A DNA stretch of 64,000 nucleotides from Bradyrhizobium sp. AUGA SZCCT0283 (GCF_018130385.1 NZ_JAFCLU010000033.1:1-64000); one strand, 5' to 3'. Numbered from the stretch's first letter, positions 25,728-35,000 are shown. Made by a program: numbers and translations. Notes: generated from the sequence alone by a model not told the origin.

Positions 25728-27506
25728 ATGTCCATGCTGCGCCTTTACACCCGCGTCCTCGAGCTGCTCGGCAAAGAGGCGCGGCTGGGCTGGATTCTCG
25801 CCGTCGCCAACCTGCTGCTGGCCGGCGCGCAATTCGCCGAGCCGGTCCTGTTCGGCAAGATCGTCGATGTGCTCTCCGGCAAGCCGCAGACCGGGCCGCT
25901 GGCCTCGAACTCGGCCTGGCCGCTGCTGGCGGCCTGGGTGGCGTTCGGCCTGTTCACCATCGGCTGCAGCGCCATTGTCGCGCTCCACGCCGACAAGCTG
26001 GCGCACCGCCAGCGCCAGGCGGTGCTGACGGATTATTTCGAACACATCATGCAACTGCCGCTGACCTTCCACACCGGCACCCATTCCGGCCGATTGATGA
26101 AGGTAATGCTGAACGGCACTGACTCGCTGTGGCGGCTCTGGCTCGCCTTCTTCCGCGAGCACTTTGCCGCCATCCTGTCGCTGGTGGTGCTGCTGCCGCT
26201 CGCGCTTTACATCAACTGGCGTCTGGCGATCCTGCTGTTCGTGCTGTGCGTGGTGTTCACGGTGCTGACCACGCTGGTGGTGCGCAAGACCTACGGCATG
26301 CAGAGCGAGGTCGAGGCGCAGTACAGCGATCTGTCCGCGCGCGCCTCCGACGCGCTCGGCAATGTCGCGCTGGTGCAGAGCTTCGTGCGGATCGACGCCG
26401 AAGTTCAGGGCCTGCGCTTTGTGGCCGACAAGCTGCTCGCCGCGCAGATGCCGGTATTGGGCTGGTGGGCGCTGGTCACCGTCATCACCCGCGCTTCCAC
26501 CACCATCACCGTGCTCGCGATCTTCACCGTCGGCATCTACCTGCACGCACAGGGACAGACGACGGTCGGCGAGATCGTGATGTTCGTGAGTTTTGCGACC
26601 ATGCTGATCCAGAAGCTCGAACAGGTGGTGAGCTTCATCAACAGCGTGTTCATGGAGGCGCCTCGCTTACAGGAATTCTTCGACGTGCTGGACGCTGTAC
26701 CCGCGGTGCGCGACCGGCCCGGGGCGGTCGATACCGGGCGGCTTTCCGGCCTCGTCGAATTCCACGACGTCTCATTCTCCTATGACGGCAAGCGGCCCGC
26801 GGTCGAAGACGTTTCGTTTACCGCGCTGCCGGGTCAGACCATTGCCCTGGTCGGCCCGACCGGCGCCGGCAAGTCGACGGCGATCGCGCTGTTGCACCGC
26901 GCCTTCGATCCGCAGTCCGGCATCATCAAGATCGACGGCATGGATATCCGCGCCTTGAAGCTGACCGCCTTGCGGCGGAACATCGGCGTGGTGTTCCAGG
27001 AGGCGCTGCTGTTCAACCGCTCGATCGCCGAGAATCTGCAGGTCGGCAAGCCGGACGCCACCGACGAGGAAATGCGCATCGCCGCCGGGCGGGCGCAGGC
27101 GCTCGAATTCATCGAGCGCAGCGAGAAGAAATTCGAAACCCATGCCGGCGAGCGCGGCCGCATGCTCTCCGGCGGCGAACGGCAACGCCTGTCGATCGCA
27201 CGCGCCCTGTTGAAAGACCCGCCGATCCTGATCCTCGACGAGGCGACCAGCGCGCTCGACGCCGTCACCGAGGCCAAGGTCAATGCGGCCCTCGATGAGG
27301 TCATGAAGGGCCGCACCACGTTTGTGATCGCGCACCGGCTTTCGACCATCCGCAACGCCACCCGCATCCTGATGTTCGACAATGGACGGGTGATCGAAAG
27401 CGGAACTTTCGATGAACTGGTGGCCAAGGGCGGACGCTTTGCGGAACTCGCGAAGGCCCAGTTCATGGTGCAGGAGGGCGCGCGCGCCGGAATCGAGGTC
27501 AAATAA
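25728..27506 (+). CDS. ndvA: Cyclic beta-glucan exporter, ABC transporter NdvA/ChvA type
   Basis: A 592-residue half transporter with a six-helix membrane domain (about 1-315) fused to an ATPase. The ATPase has Walker A GPTGAGKST (377-385), Q-loop VFQEALLFNRSIAENL, signature LSGGERQRLSIARAL (about 480), Walker B ILILDEATSALD (about 500) and the H-loop IAHRLSTI. The N terminus (MSMLRLYTRVLELLG, then AEPVLFGKIVDVLSG) matches the NdvA/ChvA group, which exports cyclic glucan to the periplasm for osmoadaptation and plant interaction. No glucan synthase gene is adjacent. MsbA-type lipid export is the main alternative. Confidence 0.82.
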   Translation: MSMLRLYTRVLELLGKEARLGWILAVANLLLAGAQFAEPVLFGKIVDVLSGKPQTGPLASNSAWPLLAAWVAFGLFTIGCSAIVALHADKLAHRQRQAVLTDYFEHIMQLPLTFHTGTHSGRLMKVMLNGTDSLWRLWLAFFREHFAAILSLVVLLPLALYINWRLAILLFVLCVVFTVLTTLVVRKTYGMQSEVEAQYSDLSARASDALGNVALVQSFVRIDAEVQGLRFVADKLLAAQMPVLGWWALVTVITRASTTITVLAIFTVGIYLHAQGQTTVGEIVMFVSFATMLIQKLEQVVSFINSVFMEAPRLQEFFDVLDAVPAVRDRPGAVDTGRLSGLVEFHDVSFSYDGKRPAVEDVSFTALPGQTIALVGPTGAGKSTAIALLHRAFDPQSGIIKIDGMDIRALKLTALRRNIGVVFQEALLFNRSIAENLQVGKPDATDEEMRIAAGRAQALEFIERSEKKFETHAGERGRMLSGGERQRLSIARALLKDPPILILDEATSALDAVTEAKVNAALDEVMKGRTTFVIAHRLSTIRNATRILMFDNGRVIESGTFDELVAKGGRFAELAKAQFMVQEGARAGIEVK

Positions 27507-27718
27507 GGCCTGCGTGAGCGCGATCACGGTTTAGATATCGCCGAATTTGCGACGATTTCGTCCACGATTTAGTTGCCCGGCCTCTGTTCTGGCCCGCCAA
27601 GCCGGTATAGGTTTGCGCCTGCCGCAAAGCGACGGCGCCGGACACGCTTGAAACCCGAACGTTAGATCGAGAGGACCTCCTTTTTTCAAGGCGGGTCTCA
27701 AAGGACCGGAACGGAAAA

Positions 27719-29167
27719 GTGCATTTTCTTCGCCCGCTGCTTCGCGCTTCCTCGTTGAACTGGATTTTCCTGGCGACGGCGCTTGCCGTCGTGACGCCGC
27801 GCGCCGCGCACGCCGAGGCGCTGCTGGTCGTCGAAGCCGATACCGGCAAGGTGCTGCAGGCCGACAACGCCACCATGCCGTGGTATCCCGCCTCGGTGAC
27901 CAAGATCATGACCGCCTACGTCACGCTGAAGGCCGTGAAGGAAGGGCGTCTGTCGCTCGACACGCTGCTGACGGTATCGCCGGTCGCAGCCTCGCAGTCG
28001 CCGTCCAAGATGGGTTTCCGTCCGGGCATCCAGGTCACCGTCGACAACGCGCTGAAGATGATGATGGTGAAGTCGGCCAACGACATGGCCGTGGTGCTCG
28101 CCGAAGGCGTCGGGGGATCGGTCGACGGTTTCTCGGCCATGATGAACCAGACCGCGCAAAAGCTCGGCATGACGCAGACGAGCTACGTCAATCCCAACGG
28201 CCTGCCCGCGGACGGACAGATCACCTCGGCGCGCGATCTCGCGATCCTGGCGCGCGCGGTGATTCGCGACCTGCCGGAATACGAATACTTCATGCACATT
28301 CCCTCGATCCGCTACGGCCGCAGGGTGACGCAGAATTTCAACAAGCTGATCGGGCGTTATCCCGGCGCCGACGGCTTCAAGACCGGCTTCATCTGCGCTT
28401 CCGGTTACAATCTGGTCGCCTCCGCCACGCGCAACGGCAAGCGCCTGATCGCCGTCGTGCTCGGCGCATCCTCGGGACAGGCGCGCGCGGTTCGCGCGGC
28501 GCAATTGCTGGAGCGCGGCTTCGGCGGCAACGGGCTGGGCTGGCTGAAGCCCGCGCTCGGTACCGTCGACAATCTGGTTCCGATCGATGCGACGCCGCCG
28601 AACCTGCGCGAGGAGATGTGCAACGGCAAGCGCAAGCGGCCGGCCACCGACGAGGACGCCGACGTCGTCGCCACCAACGGCAACGCGTCGACCGGCGAGA
28701 CCGCGGTCACGTTCTTCACCGCCGGGCTGCAGCCGCCGATGGCCAAGCCCTCGGAAATGCTGGCTGCCGCGGCGGAGCCGTCCGAACCTGTTCCGGTCTA
28801 TACCGGCCCGACCAAGACCGGCACGGCACTGATCGCGGCCGTTGCGGCGGACGCCGAGCAGCAGACGCCGGCAAAGCGCGGCAAGAAATCGAAGATGGCA
28901 GCGAAGAAGCCCGCCGCCGCGGCGCCCAAGACTGAAGCCAAGGCGGAAGCCGGCGCAAAGCCAGCCAAGCCTGCTGCGGTCAGGCATGCGAGTGCCAGAC
29001 CGGAGGCTGCCGCCAAGCCGGCCGCCTCGGCCGAAAAGAAGCCGGCCGCTTCGGCCGACAGAAAGCCGGCCGCCAAGCCCGCCGCCGCCGCAGACAAGCC
29101 CGCGCCGAAGCCGGCCAAGCCGAAGGCTGCCGCTAAACCCAAGGGCGAAAACAAGCCGGCTGGTTAA
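27719..29167 (+). CDS. D-alanyl-D-alanine carboxypeptidase (S11, DacF-like) with Lys/Ala/Pro tail
   Basis: A 482-residue periplasmic low-molecular-weight penicillin-binding protein that trims peptidoglycan pentapeptides. A signal peptide (about 1-32) is followed by the three active-site motifs: S59-V-T-K62, S119-A-N121 and K221-T-G223. The domain ends near 300. About 110 residues from about 370 onward are low-complexity Lys/Ala/Pro repeats (KPAAKPAAAADKPAPKPAKP), strongly basic and resembling histone H1. The usual DacF/DacA end is a membrane-anchoring helix, which I do not see. GTG start at 27719. Confidence 0.85.
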   Translation: MHFLRPLLRASSLNWIFLATALAVVTPRAAHAEALLVVEADTGKVLQADNATMPWYPASVTKIMTAYVTLKAVKEGRLSLDTLLTVSPVAASQSPSKMGFRPGIQVTVDNALKMMMVKSANDMAVVLAEGVGGSVDGFSAMMNQTAQKLGMTQTSYVNPNGLPADGQITSARDLAILARAVIRDLPEYEYFMHIPSIRYGRRVTQNFNKLIGRYPGADGFKTGFICASGYNLVASATRNGKRLIAVVLGASSGQARAVRAAQLLERGFGGNGLGWLKPALGTVDNLVPIDATPPNLREEMCNGKRKRPATDEDADVVATNGNASTGETAVTFFTAGLQPPMAKPSEMLAAAAEPSEPVPVYTGPTKTGTALIAAVAADAEQQTPAKRGKKSKMAAKKPAAAAPKTEAKAEAGAKPAKPAAVRHASARPEAAAKPAASAEKKPAASADRKPAAKPAAAADKPAPKPAKPKAAAKPKGENKPAG

Positions 29168-29342
29168 CGGGCCGCGAAGCCGCGTAATTTGGCAGTTTTC
29201 TGCCGTTAGGCCGAATTATTCCAGATCGCCGAAATGCGTCGATAGCACCCAGCCGCTTGCCATCGGCGGCGGCATTCACAATACTGCCCAAAACAAGGCG
29301 TGCCCGGCCAGGAAACAGGGAAACAACCAGAGGGGAAATACC

Positions 29343-31025
29343 ATGGAGCGGATCTGGCTCAAGCAATATCCGGCCGGCGTGCCAGCCGATATCGATGTCA
29401 CCCAGTACTCATCGCTGGTCGAGCTGTTGGAAGAAAGCTTTGCGAAGTTCGCCGACCGCAAGGCGTTCATCTGCATGGACAAGTCGATCAGCTACCGCGA
29501 CCTCGACGAAATGTCGGCCGCACTTGGCGCCTATCTGCAGAGCAAGGGCCTGCAAAGGGGCGCCCGCGTCGCGCTGATGATGCCGAACGTGCTGCAATAC
29601 CCGGTCTCGACCGCCGCCGTGCTGCGCGCCGGCTATGCTGTGGTGAACGTCAACCCGCTCTACACCCCGCGCGAGCTCGAGCACCAGCTCAAGGATTCCG
29701 GTGCGGAAGCGATCGTCGTTCTGGAGAATTTCGCCACCACGGTGCAGCAGGTAATCGCAAGGACCGCGGTCAAGCATGTGATCGTCGGCAGCATGGGCGA
29801 CCTGCTCGGCTTCAAGGGCGTGATCGTCAACCTGGTGGTCCGCAAGGTGAAGAAGATGGTGCCGGCCTGGTCGATCCCGGGCGCGGTCTCGTTCAACGAG
29901 GCGCTCGCCGCCGGCCGCAGCTTGAAGCTCAACAAGCCGAAGCTCACGCTCGATGATGTCGCCTTCCTGCAATATACCGGCGGCACCACCGGCGTCTCCA
30001 AGGGCGCGACGCTGCTGCACAAGAACATTCTCGCCAACGTGCTGCAGAATGACGCCTGGCTGCAGCCGGCGCTGAAGAAGCCGCCGATTGTCGACCAGAT
30101 GGTCATCGTCTGCGCGCTGCCGCTCTATCACATCTTTGCACTGACCGCGTGCTACCTCCTGGGCGTGCGCGCCGGCGGCACCAATCTGCTCATTCCCAAC
30201 CCGCGCGACATGGCCGGCTTCGTCAAGGAGCTGGCGAAGTACCAGGTCAGCTTTTTCCCGGCCGTCAACACGCTCTACAACGGCCTGTTGAACACACCGG
30301 GGTTCGACAAGCTCGATTTCTCCAAACTGAAAATCTCCAACGGCGGCGGCATGGCGACGCAAAAGCCCGTTGCCGAGAAATGGCTGAAGACCACCGGTTG
30401 CGCACTGTCGGAAGGCTACGGCCTGTCGGAGACGTCGCCGACGCTGACCTGCAATCGCGCCGACATCGAGGAGTTCTCCGGTACGATCGGCCTTCCCGTG
30501 CCCTCGACCTATCTCTCGATCCGCGACGACGACGGCAAGGAAGTGCCGCTCGGCGAAGCCGGCGAGATCTGCGCCAAGGGCCCGCAGGTGATGGCCGGCT
30601 ACTGGAACAGGCCGGAAGAGACCGCGAATGTGATGACGCCTGACGGCTTCTTCCGCACCGGCGACATCGGCGTGATGGACGAGCGGGGCTACACCAAGAT
30701 CGTCGATCGCAAGAAGGACATGATCCTGGTCTCCGGCTTCAACGTCTATCCCAACGAGATCGAGGAAGTGATCGCGAGCCATGCCGGCGTACTCGAATGC
30801 GCCGTGATCGGCGTACAGGACTCCAAGTCCGGCGAGGCGGTGAAGGCCTTCATCGTCAAGAAGGACCCGAACCTCACGGCTGAGGAGGTCATCAAGTACT
30901 GCGGCACGCAGCTGACCGCCTACAAGGTCCCCAAGCAGATCGAGTTCAGGACCGATCTGCCCAAGACCAATGTCGGCAAGATCCTGCGCCGCGAACTGCG
31001 CGACGAGAAGAAGGCCGCGGCCTAA
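29343..31025 (+). CDS. fadD: Long-chain fatty acid-CoA ligase
   Basis: A 560-residue AMP-forming ligase that activates long-chain fatty acids for beta-oxidation or membrane lipid use. It has YTGGTTGVSKGATLLHKN (the ATP-binding loop), the FadD-type EGYGLSETSPT, GFFRTGDIG, and the hinge IVDRKKDMILVSGFNVYPNE. The C-terminal catalytic Lys lies in TNVGKILRREL. Length and motifs match FadD closely. The start at ATG 29343 has AGGGGAAATACC upstream. The frame is open to the left but there overlaps the carboxypeptidase gene. DUF924 follows 21 bases later. Confidence 0.9.
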   Translation: MERIWLKQYPAGVPADIDVTQYSSLVELLEESFAKFADRKAFICMDKSISYRDLDEMSAALGAYLQSKGLQRGARVALMMPNVLQYPVSTAAVLRAGYAVVNVNPLYTPRELEHQLKDSGAEAIVVLENFATTVQQVIARTAVKHVIVGSMGDLLGFKGVIVNLVVRKVKKMVPAWSIPGAVSFNEALAAGRSLKLNKPKLTLDDVAFLQYTGGTTGVSKGATLLHKNILANVLQNDAWLQPALKKPPIVDQMVIVCALPLYHIFALTACYLLGVRAGGTNLLIPNPRDMAGFVKELAKYQVSFFPAVNTLYNGLLNTPGFDKLDFSKLKISNGGGMATQKPVAEKWLKTTGCALSEGYGLSETSPTLTCNRADIEEFSGTIGLPVPSTYLSIRDDDGKEVPLGEAGEICAKGPQVMAGYWNRPEETANVMTPDGFFRTGDIGVMDERGYTKIVDRKKDMILVSGFNVYPNEIEEVIASHAGVLECAVIGVQDSKSGEAVKAFIVKKDPNLTAEEVIKYCGTQLTAYKVPKQIEFRTDLPKTNVGKILRRELRDEKKAAA

Positions 31026-31046
31026 GGGCGTACAGGCTTCCTGTCG

Positions 31047-31598
31047 ATGGCTGAAGCCCCCGTCACGCCGGCCGAAATTCTGGCGTTCTGGCGTGACGCC
31101 GGCCCCGACCGCTGGTACCGGCGCGACGACGGCTTCGACGCGGAGGTGCGCCGGCGCTTTTTCGGCCTGTGGCAGCGCGCGGCCGCCGGCGAATTATCGA
31201 CATGGGAAACGAGCGATGACGGCGCGCTGGCGCTCGTCATCGTGCTCGACCAGTTTCCCCGCAACATGTTCCGCGGCGACATCAGGACCTATGCCAGCGA
31301 CCGCCTCGCGCGCGAGGTGGCGCACCGCGCCATCGACCGTGGCCTGGACGGGCGGATCGATCCCGCTTTACGTGAATTCCTCTATCTGCCGTTCATGCAT
31401 TCGGAGCATCTGGCCGACCAGTTGCGCTGCGTCCTGCTCTCACGGGAGGCAGGCCTTGCCGAAAGTGCGAAATGGGCCGAGCACCACGCCGATATTATCC
31501 GGCGGTTCGGCCGCTTTCCTCACCGCAACCGCCTGCTGGGCCGCGCGACCACGCCAGAGGAGCAGGCCTTCCTGGACAAAGGCGGGTTTTCGCCGTGA
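31047..31598 (+). CDS. DUF924 family protein
   Basis: A 183-residue soluble all-helical protein with the family landmarks EILAFWRDAGPDRW at the N terminus, LVIVLDQFPRNMFRGD and FLYLPFMHSE. DUF924 proteins are TPR-like and widespread; no function is established. It starts 21 bases after fadD and is probably co-transcribed with it. Confidence 0.85.
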   Translation: MAEAPVTPAEILAFWRDAGPDRWYRRDDGFDAEVRRRFFGLWQRAAAGELSTWETSDDGALALVIVLDQFPRNMFRGDIRTYASDRLAREVAHRAIDRGLDGRIDPALREFLYLPFMHSEHLADQLRCVLLSREAGLAESAKWAEHHADIIRRFGRFPHRNRLLGRATTPEEQAFLDKGGFSP

Positions 31599-31707
31599 TG
31601 ACGGAAGCGTGAACGACCCTAGCCGTTGCCGTTTCAACCCCTGCGAATATTGTGCCCGTTGCCCGCCCGGTCTAAGACACAAACCGCTCATTGAGGGAGA
31701 ATTGACG

Positions 31708-32193
31708 ATGACGATCCAAGTTGGCGACAAGCTGCCGGAAGCCAAGTTTCGCGTGATGACGGCGGAGGGCCCGCAGGTCAAAACCACCGACGATATTTTC
31801 AAGGGCAAGAAGGTGGCGCTGTTCGCGGTGCCCGGCGCCTATACCGGCACCTGCCACAAGATGCATCTGCCGAGCATCTTCCTCAACGCCTATGCCATCA
31901 AGGACAAGGGCGTGAATACCATCGCCATCGTCTCCGTCAATGACGCCTTCGTCATGAACGCCTGGAAGCGCGACACCGACCAGCGCGACGAAGCGGTGTT
32001 CCTCGCCGACGGCAATGCCGATTTCACCAAGGCGATCGGCATGGAGCTCGACGCCTCCGGCAACGGCCTCGGCATCCGCTCCAAGCGCTATTCGATGCTG
32101 GTGGACGACGGCGTGGTCAAGAAGCTCAACCTCGAACCGGCGCCCGGCAAGGTCGAGGTCTCCGGCGGCGATACGCTGCTGGGGCAGCTTTAA
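31708..32193 (+). CDS. Peroxiredoxin (Prx5/AhpE-like, AhpC/TSA domain)
   Basis: A 161-residue thiol peroxidase that reduces peroxides through a cysteine. The peroxidatic Cys is C49 in FAVPGAYTGTCHKMHLP, where the common form is PGAFTPTC. Later comes GLGIRSKRYSMLVDDGVVKK, typical of Prx5-like enzymes. No second clearly placed Cys was seen, so it may use glutathione or glutaredoxin. GGGAG precedes ATG 31708 at about 12 bases. The reading frame is open farther left but there it overlaps DUF924. Confidence 0.88.
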   Translation: MTIQVGDKLPEAKFRVMTAEGPQVKTTDDIFKGKKVALFAVPGAYTGTCHKMHLPSIFLNAYAIKDKGVNTIAIVSVNDAFVMNAWKRDTDQRDEAVFLADGNADFTKAIGMELDASGNGLGIRSKRYSMLVDDGVVKKLNLEPAPGKVEVSGGDTLLGQL

Positions 32194-32199
32194 AGCGTC

Positions 32200-32285
32200 C
32201 GTCATTGCGAGCGAAGCGAAGCAATCCATCTCACCGCGCATGCTGGAGCATGGATTGCTTCGTCGCTACGCTCCTCGCAATGACG
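32200..32285. repeat. Inverted repeat, GTCATTGCGAG family, copy 1
   Basis: CGTCATTGCGAGCGAAGCGA...AGCAATCCAT, a short spacer, then the complement ending CTCCTCGCAATGACG. Closely related copies occur at 55708-55792 and 61147-61232. Confidence 0.85.
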
Positions 32286-32311
32286 ACGGGTTGGTGCTCG
32301 CCTCCTGCAAA

Positions 32312-32414
32312 TCGTCGTCGCCCGGCTTGACCGGGCGATCCAGTACGCTGCGGCTTCTCCGTATTTCACAAACGTCTCTGGGATACTGGGTCACCCGCCT
32401 TCGCGGGCGACGAC
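32312..32414. repeat. Inverted repeat, CGTCGTCGCCCG family
   Basis: TCGTCGTCGCCCGGCTTGAC at the left and CGCCTTCGCGGGCGACGACG at the right, with CCAGTA/ATACTGG inner arms. A relative with a similar inner core lies at 37611-37714. Together with the adjacent GTCATTGCGAG element it fills the gap between the peroxiredoxin and rnhA. Confidence 0.7.
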
Positions 32415-32460
32415 GGCGTTGGCTATCGCAGCATCGCGTAGGACGGATAGAGCGAAGCGC

Positions 32461-32913
32461 TCAAGCCTTCAGCCGCGCCATCGCGATGCCTTCGCGCGCC
32501 AATTGATCGGCGCGCTCGTTTTCGGCGTGGCCGGCATGGCCCTTGATCCAGTGCCAGCGCACCTGATGCGGTTTCAGCGCGGCATCGAGCCGCTGCCATA
32601 GTTCGACGTTCTTGACCGGCTTCTTGTCCGCGGTGCGCCAGCCGTTCCGCTTCCAGCCGTGTATCCAGCTTGTAATGCCCTGGCGCACGTACTGGCTGTC
32701 GGTGGTGAGGTCGACCACGCATGACTTCTTCAGCGCTTCCAGCGCCGAGATCGCCGCCATCAGCTCCATGCGGTTGTTGGTGGTGTGAGCCTCGCCGCCC
32801 TTCAGTTCCTTCTCTTTGTCGCCGAATCTCAGGATGGCGCCCCAGCCGCCGGGACCGGGATTGCCCGAGCAGGCGCCGTCGGTGAAGACCGTCACGTGAG
32901 GCGGTTCGCTCAA
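32461..32913 (-). CDS. rnhA: Ribonuclease HI
   Basis: A 150-residue nuclease that cuts RNA in RNA-DNA hybrids. The catalytic acids are visible as D12 (FTDGACSGNPGPGGWG), E50 (NNRMELMA) and D72 (TTDSQYVRQG), with a fourth in the KGHAGHAENERADQLA region. The best start is TTG at 32913. It overlaps the thrB stop as TTGA and gives MSEPPHVTVFTDG, the length expected for the family. An in-frame extension to 33201 runs into thrB and is not real. Confidence 0.93.
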   Translation of the reverse strand: MSEPPHVTVFTDGACSGNPGPGGWGAILRFGDKEKELKGGEAHTTNNRMELMAAISALEALKKSCVVDLTTDSQYVRQGITSWIHGWKRNGWRTADKKPVKNVELWQRLDAALKPHQVRWHWIKGHAGHAENERADQLAREGIAMARLKA

Positions 32914-33890
32914 GCGACGTATCCTGGCTGGATCAAGCCGTAATCGCGCACGCTCGCGACGTTCTGGTGGAAGCGCAGCTTGCGGACATATTCGAGCGGA
33001 TCCTTTGGCTTCACCAGCGCGCCCGGCGGCACGTTGAGGAAATCGACCAGCCGCGTCAGCAGGAAACGCAGCGACGCGCCGCGTGCCAGCAACGGCAGCG
33101 CCTCCTGTTCGGCCTCCGACAATTGGCGCTCGCGGCCATAGGCGTTGAGCAGCGCGCGGGCCTTGGTGACGTTGAAGGCATGATCCACTTCGAAGCACCA
33201 CGCGTTCAGGCAGATCGCGACGTCGTAGGCCAACATGTCGTTGCAGGAAAACGGGAAGTCGATCAGCCCCGACAATTTATCGCCGAGGAAGAACACGTTG
33301 TCGGGAAACAGATCGGCATGGATGACGCCGGGCGGCAGATCTTTCGGCCAGCACGCTTCGAGGTGATCGAGTTCGCGCGCGATGAAGTCCTGCAGACCGG
33401 GCGCGACGCTATCCGCACGCGGCGCAGCGAGATCGAACAAAGGCCGCCAGCCCTCGACCGACAGCGGGTTCTTGCGGAACATCGGGAAGTCGCGTCCCGC
33501 CAGATGCATTTTCGCGAGCGCTTCGCCCACGCCGGTGCAATGCGCGGCGTTGGGCCGCCGCGGCCACACGCCTTCGAGGAAGTTGATGATCGCCGCCGGA
33601 CGCCCGGCCAGTTCGCTGTAGACCTCGCCCGTGCGATTCCTGGCCGGCTGCGGGCAACGCACGCCGCGCTCGGCCAGATGCGCCATCAGTGACAGGAAGT
33701 ACGGCAGGTCATCCACCGCCACGCGCTTTTCGTAGAGCGTGAGGATGAACGCGCCCTTGCTGGTATGCAGCAGGAAGTTGGAATTCTCGACGCCCTCGGC
33801 GATGCCCTTGTAGGAGAGCAACTCGCCGATGTCGTAGCCTTTCAGGAACTCCGCGAGGTCTTCGGCGGCGACGTCGGTGTAAACCGCCAT
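32910..33890 (-). CDS. thrB: Homoserine kinase, type II (ThrB, choline-kinase fold)
   Basis: A 326-residue kinase that phosphorylates L-homoserine in threonine synthesis. It has the APH/choline-kinase-like lobe with GVENSNFLLHTSKGAFILTL and the catalytic loop GVIHADLFPDNVFFLGDKLSGLIDF (Brenner HxDxxxxN, then D of the metal site). It lies between ispH (8 bases) and rnhA (overlap), the usual order in alphaproteobacteria. Confidence 0.93.
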   Translation of the reverse strand: MAVYTDVAAEDLAEFLKGYDIGELLSYKGIAEGVENSNFLLHTSKGAFILTLYEKRVAVDDLPYFLSLMAHLAERGVRCPQPARNRTGEVYSELAGRPAAIINFLEGVWPRRPNAAHCTGVGEALAKMHLAGRDFPMFRKNPLSVEGWRPLFDLAAPRADSVAPGLQDFIARELDHLEACWPKDLPPGVIHADLFPDNVFFLGDKLSGLIDFPFSCNDMLAYDVAICLNAWCFEVDHAFNVTKARALLNAYGRERQLSEAEQEALPLLARGASLRFLLTRLVDFLNVPPGALVKPKDPLEYVRKLRFHQNVASVRDYGLIQPGYVA

Positions 33891-33898
33891 GAGAAACC

Positions 33899-34861
33899 TC
33901 AGGCGGCGTCGGGTCGCAGCGAGCGCGGCAGCGGGAAGAACTCGTTCTCTTCCGCAGCCGAGACCGTCTCCACATGCAGCTCATAGCGCTCGGCGAAGGC
34001 GCCCATGATTTCCTCGACGATCACTTCCGGCGCGGAGGCTCCGGCCGTGATGCCGAGGCTCTTGATGCCCTCGAAGCGCGACCAGTCGAGATCCGAGGCG
34101 CGCTGCGCCAGGATCGCGACCTTGCAGCCCTCGCGCTCGGCGACTTCGCGCAGGCGCTGCGAGTTCGACGAGTTCGGCGCGCCGACCACGATCAGGGCAT
34201 CGACCACCGGCGCCACCTTCTTGACCGCGAGCTGGCGGTTGGTGGTGGCGTAGCAGATGTCTTCCTTGTGGGGCCCGTTGATGTTCGGGAAACGCTCCTT
34301 GAGGAGGGCAACGATCTCGGCGGTGTCGTCGATCGACAGCGTCGTCTGGGTCACGAAAGCAAGATTGTCCGGATCCTTCGGACTGAACGTCTTGGCGTCT
34401 TCCGCGGTCTCGATCAGCGTCACCGCGCCGGCCGGCAACTGGCCGAGCGTGCCGACCACCTCGGGGTGATGGGAATGCCCGATCAGCAGGATTTCGCGGC
34501 CGCGCTTGAAATGGATCGCAGCCTCGCGGTGCACCTTCGTGACCAACGGGCAGGTCGCGTCCAGCGAGAAGAAATTGCGGGCGCGGGCGTCGGCCGGAAC
34601 CGATTTGGGAACCCCATGGGCCGAGAACACCACCGGGGCGTTGGTATTATCAGGGATTTCGGCGAGTTCCTCGACGAAGATCGCGCCCTTGGTCTTCAGG
34701 CTGTCGACCACGTAGCGGTTGTGCACGATCTCGTGACGGACATAGACGGGGGCACCATAGATGGCGAGCGCCCGTTCGACGGTATCGATCGCCCGCACCA
34801 CCCCGGCGCAGAAGCCGCGAGGAGAACAAAGCACGATTCTGAGGTCTGGTTTGGCTGGCAT
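33899..34861 (-). CDS. ispH: 4-hydroxy-3-methylbut-2-enyl diphosphate reductase (IspH/LytB)
   Basis: A 320-residue [4Fe-4S] enzyme; last step of the MEP pathway to IPP and DMAPP. The three cluster Cys are C18 (SPRGFCAGVVRAI), C104 (LDATCPLVTKVH) and C203 (EDICYATTNRQ). Substrate-binding HG and the EExxxx region (AHGVPKSVP, GHSHHPEV) are present. It is first in the ispH-thrB-rnhA operon and divergent from trcR, with about 220 bases between starts. Confidence 0.96.
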   Translation of the reverse strand: MPAKPDLRIVLCSPRGFCAGVVRAIDTVERALAIYGAPVYVRHEIVHNRYVVDSLKTKGAIFVEELAEIPDNTNAPVVFSAHGVPKSVPADARARNFFSLDATCPLVTKVHREAAIHFKRGREILLIGHSHHPEVVGTLGQLPAGAVTLIETAEDAKTFSPKDPDNLAFVTQTTLSIDDTAEIVALLKERFPNINGPHKEDICYATTNRQLAVKKVAPVVDALIVVGAPNSSNSQRLREVAEREGCKVAILAQRASDLDWSRFEGIKSLGITAGASAPEVIVEEIMGAFAERYELHVETVSAAEENEFFPLPRSLRPDAA

Positions 34862-34970
34862 CGGGGCTATCTCGGGACCGAATCACCCCTTGCCGGCGGG
34901 CAGGGAACGGCCAATTCGGATAAGGACTTGGGACTGCTTTCGGGCTCTGTCAAGGCACTTTAGCAGACCA

Positions 34971-35000
34971 TTGCGCCAATACCCCGGGAAGGCGTATATA
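34971..35000 (+). promoter_or_regulatory. Candidate promoter of trcR
   Basis: TTGCGC (34971-34976) and TATATA (34995-35000), 18 bases apart, about 80 bases before the trcR start. Fits a housekeeping promoter, but was placed by eye only. Confidence 0.35.

Noticed and set aside
28842..29342. N-terminal extension of FadD overlapping the carboxypeptidase gene
   Set aside because: The extra residues are Arg/Pro/Ser-rich noise; ATG 29343 gives the family start and has an RBS.
30970..31707. Extension of the peroxiredoxin through DUF924
   Set aside because: It overlaps the DUF924 gene in another frame; ATG 31708 gives a normal Prx5-like protein.
32200..32414. CRISPR array
   Set aside because: These are unlike inverted repeats, not regularly spaced direct repeats, and no cas genes are present.
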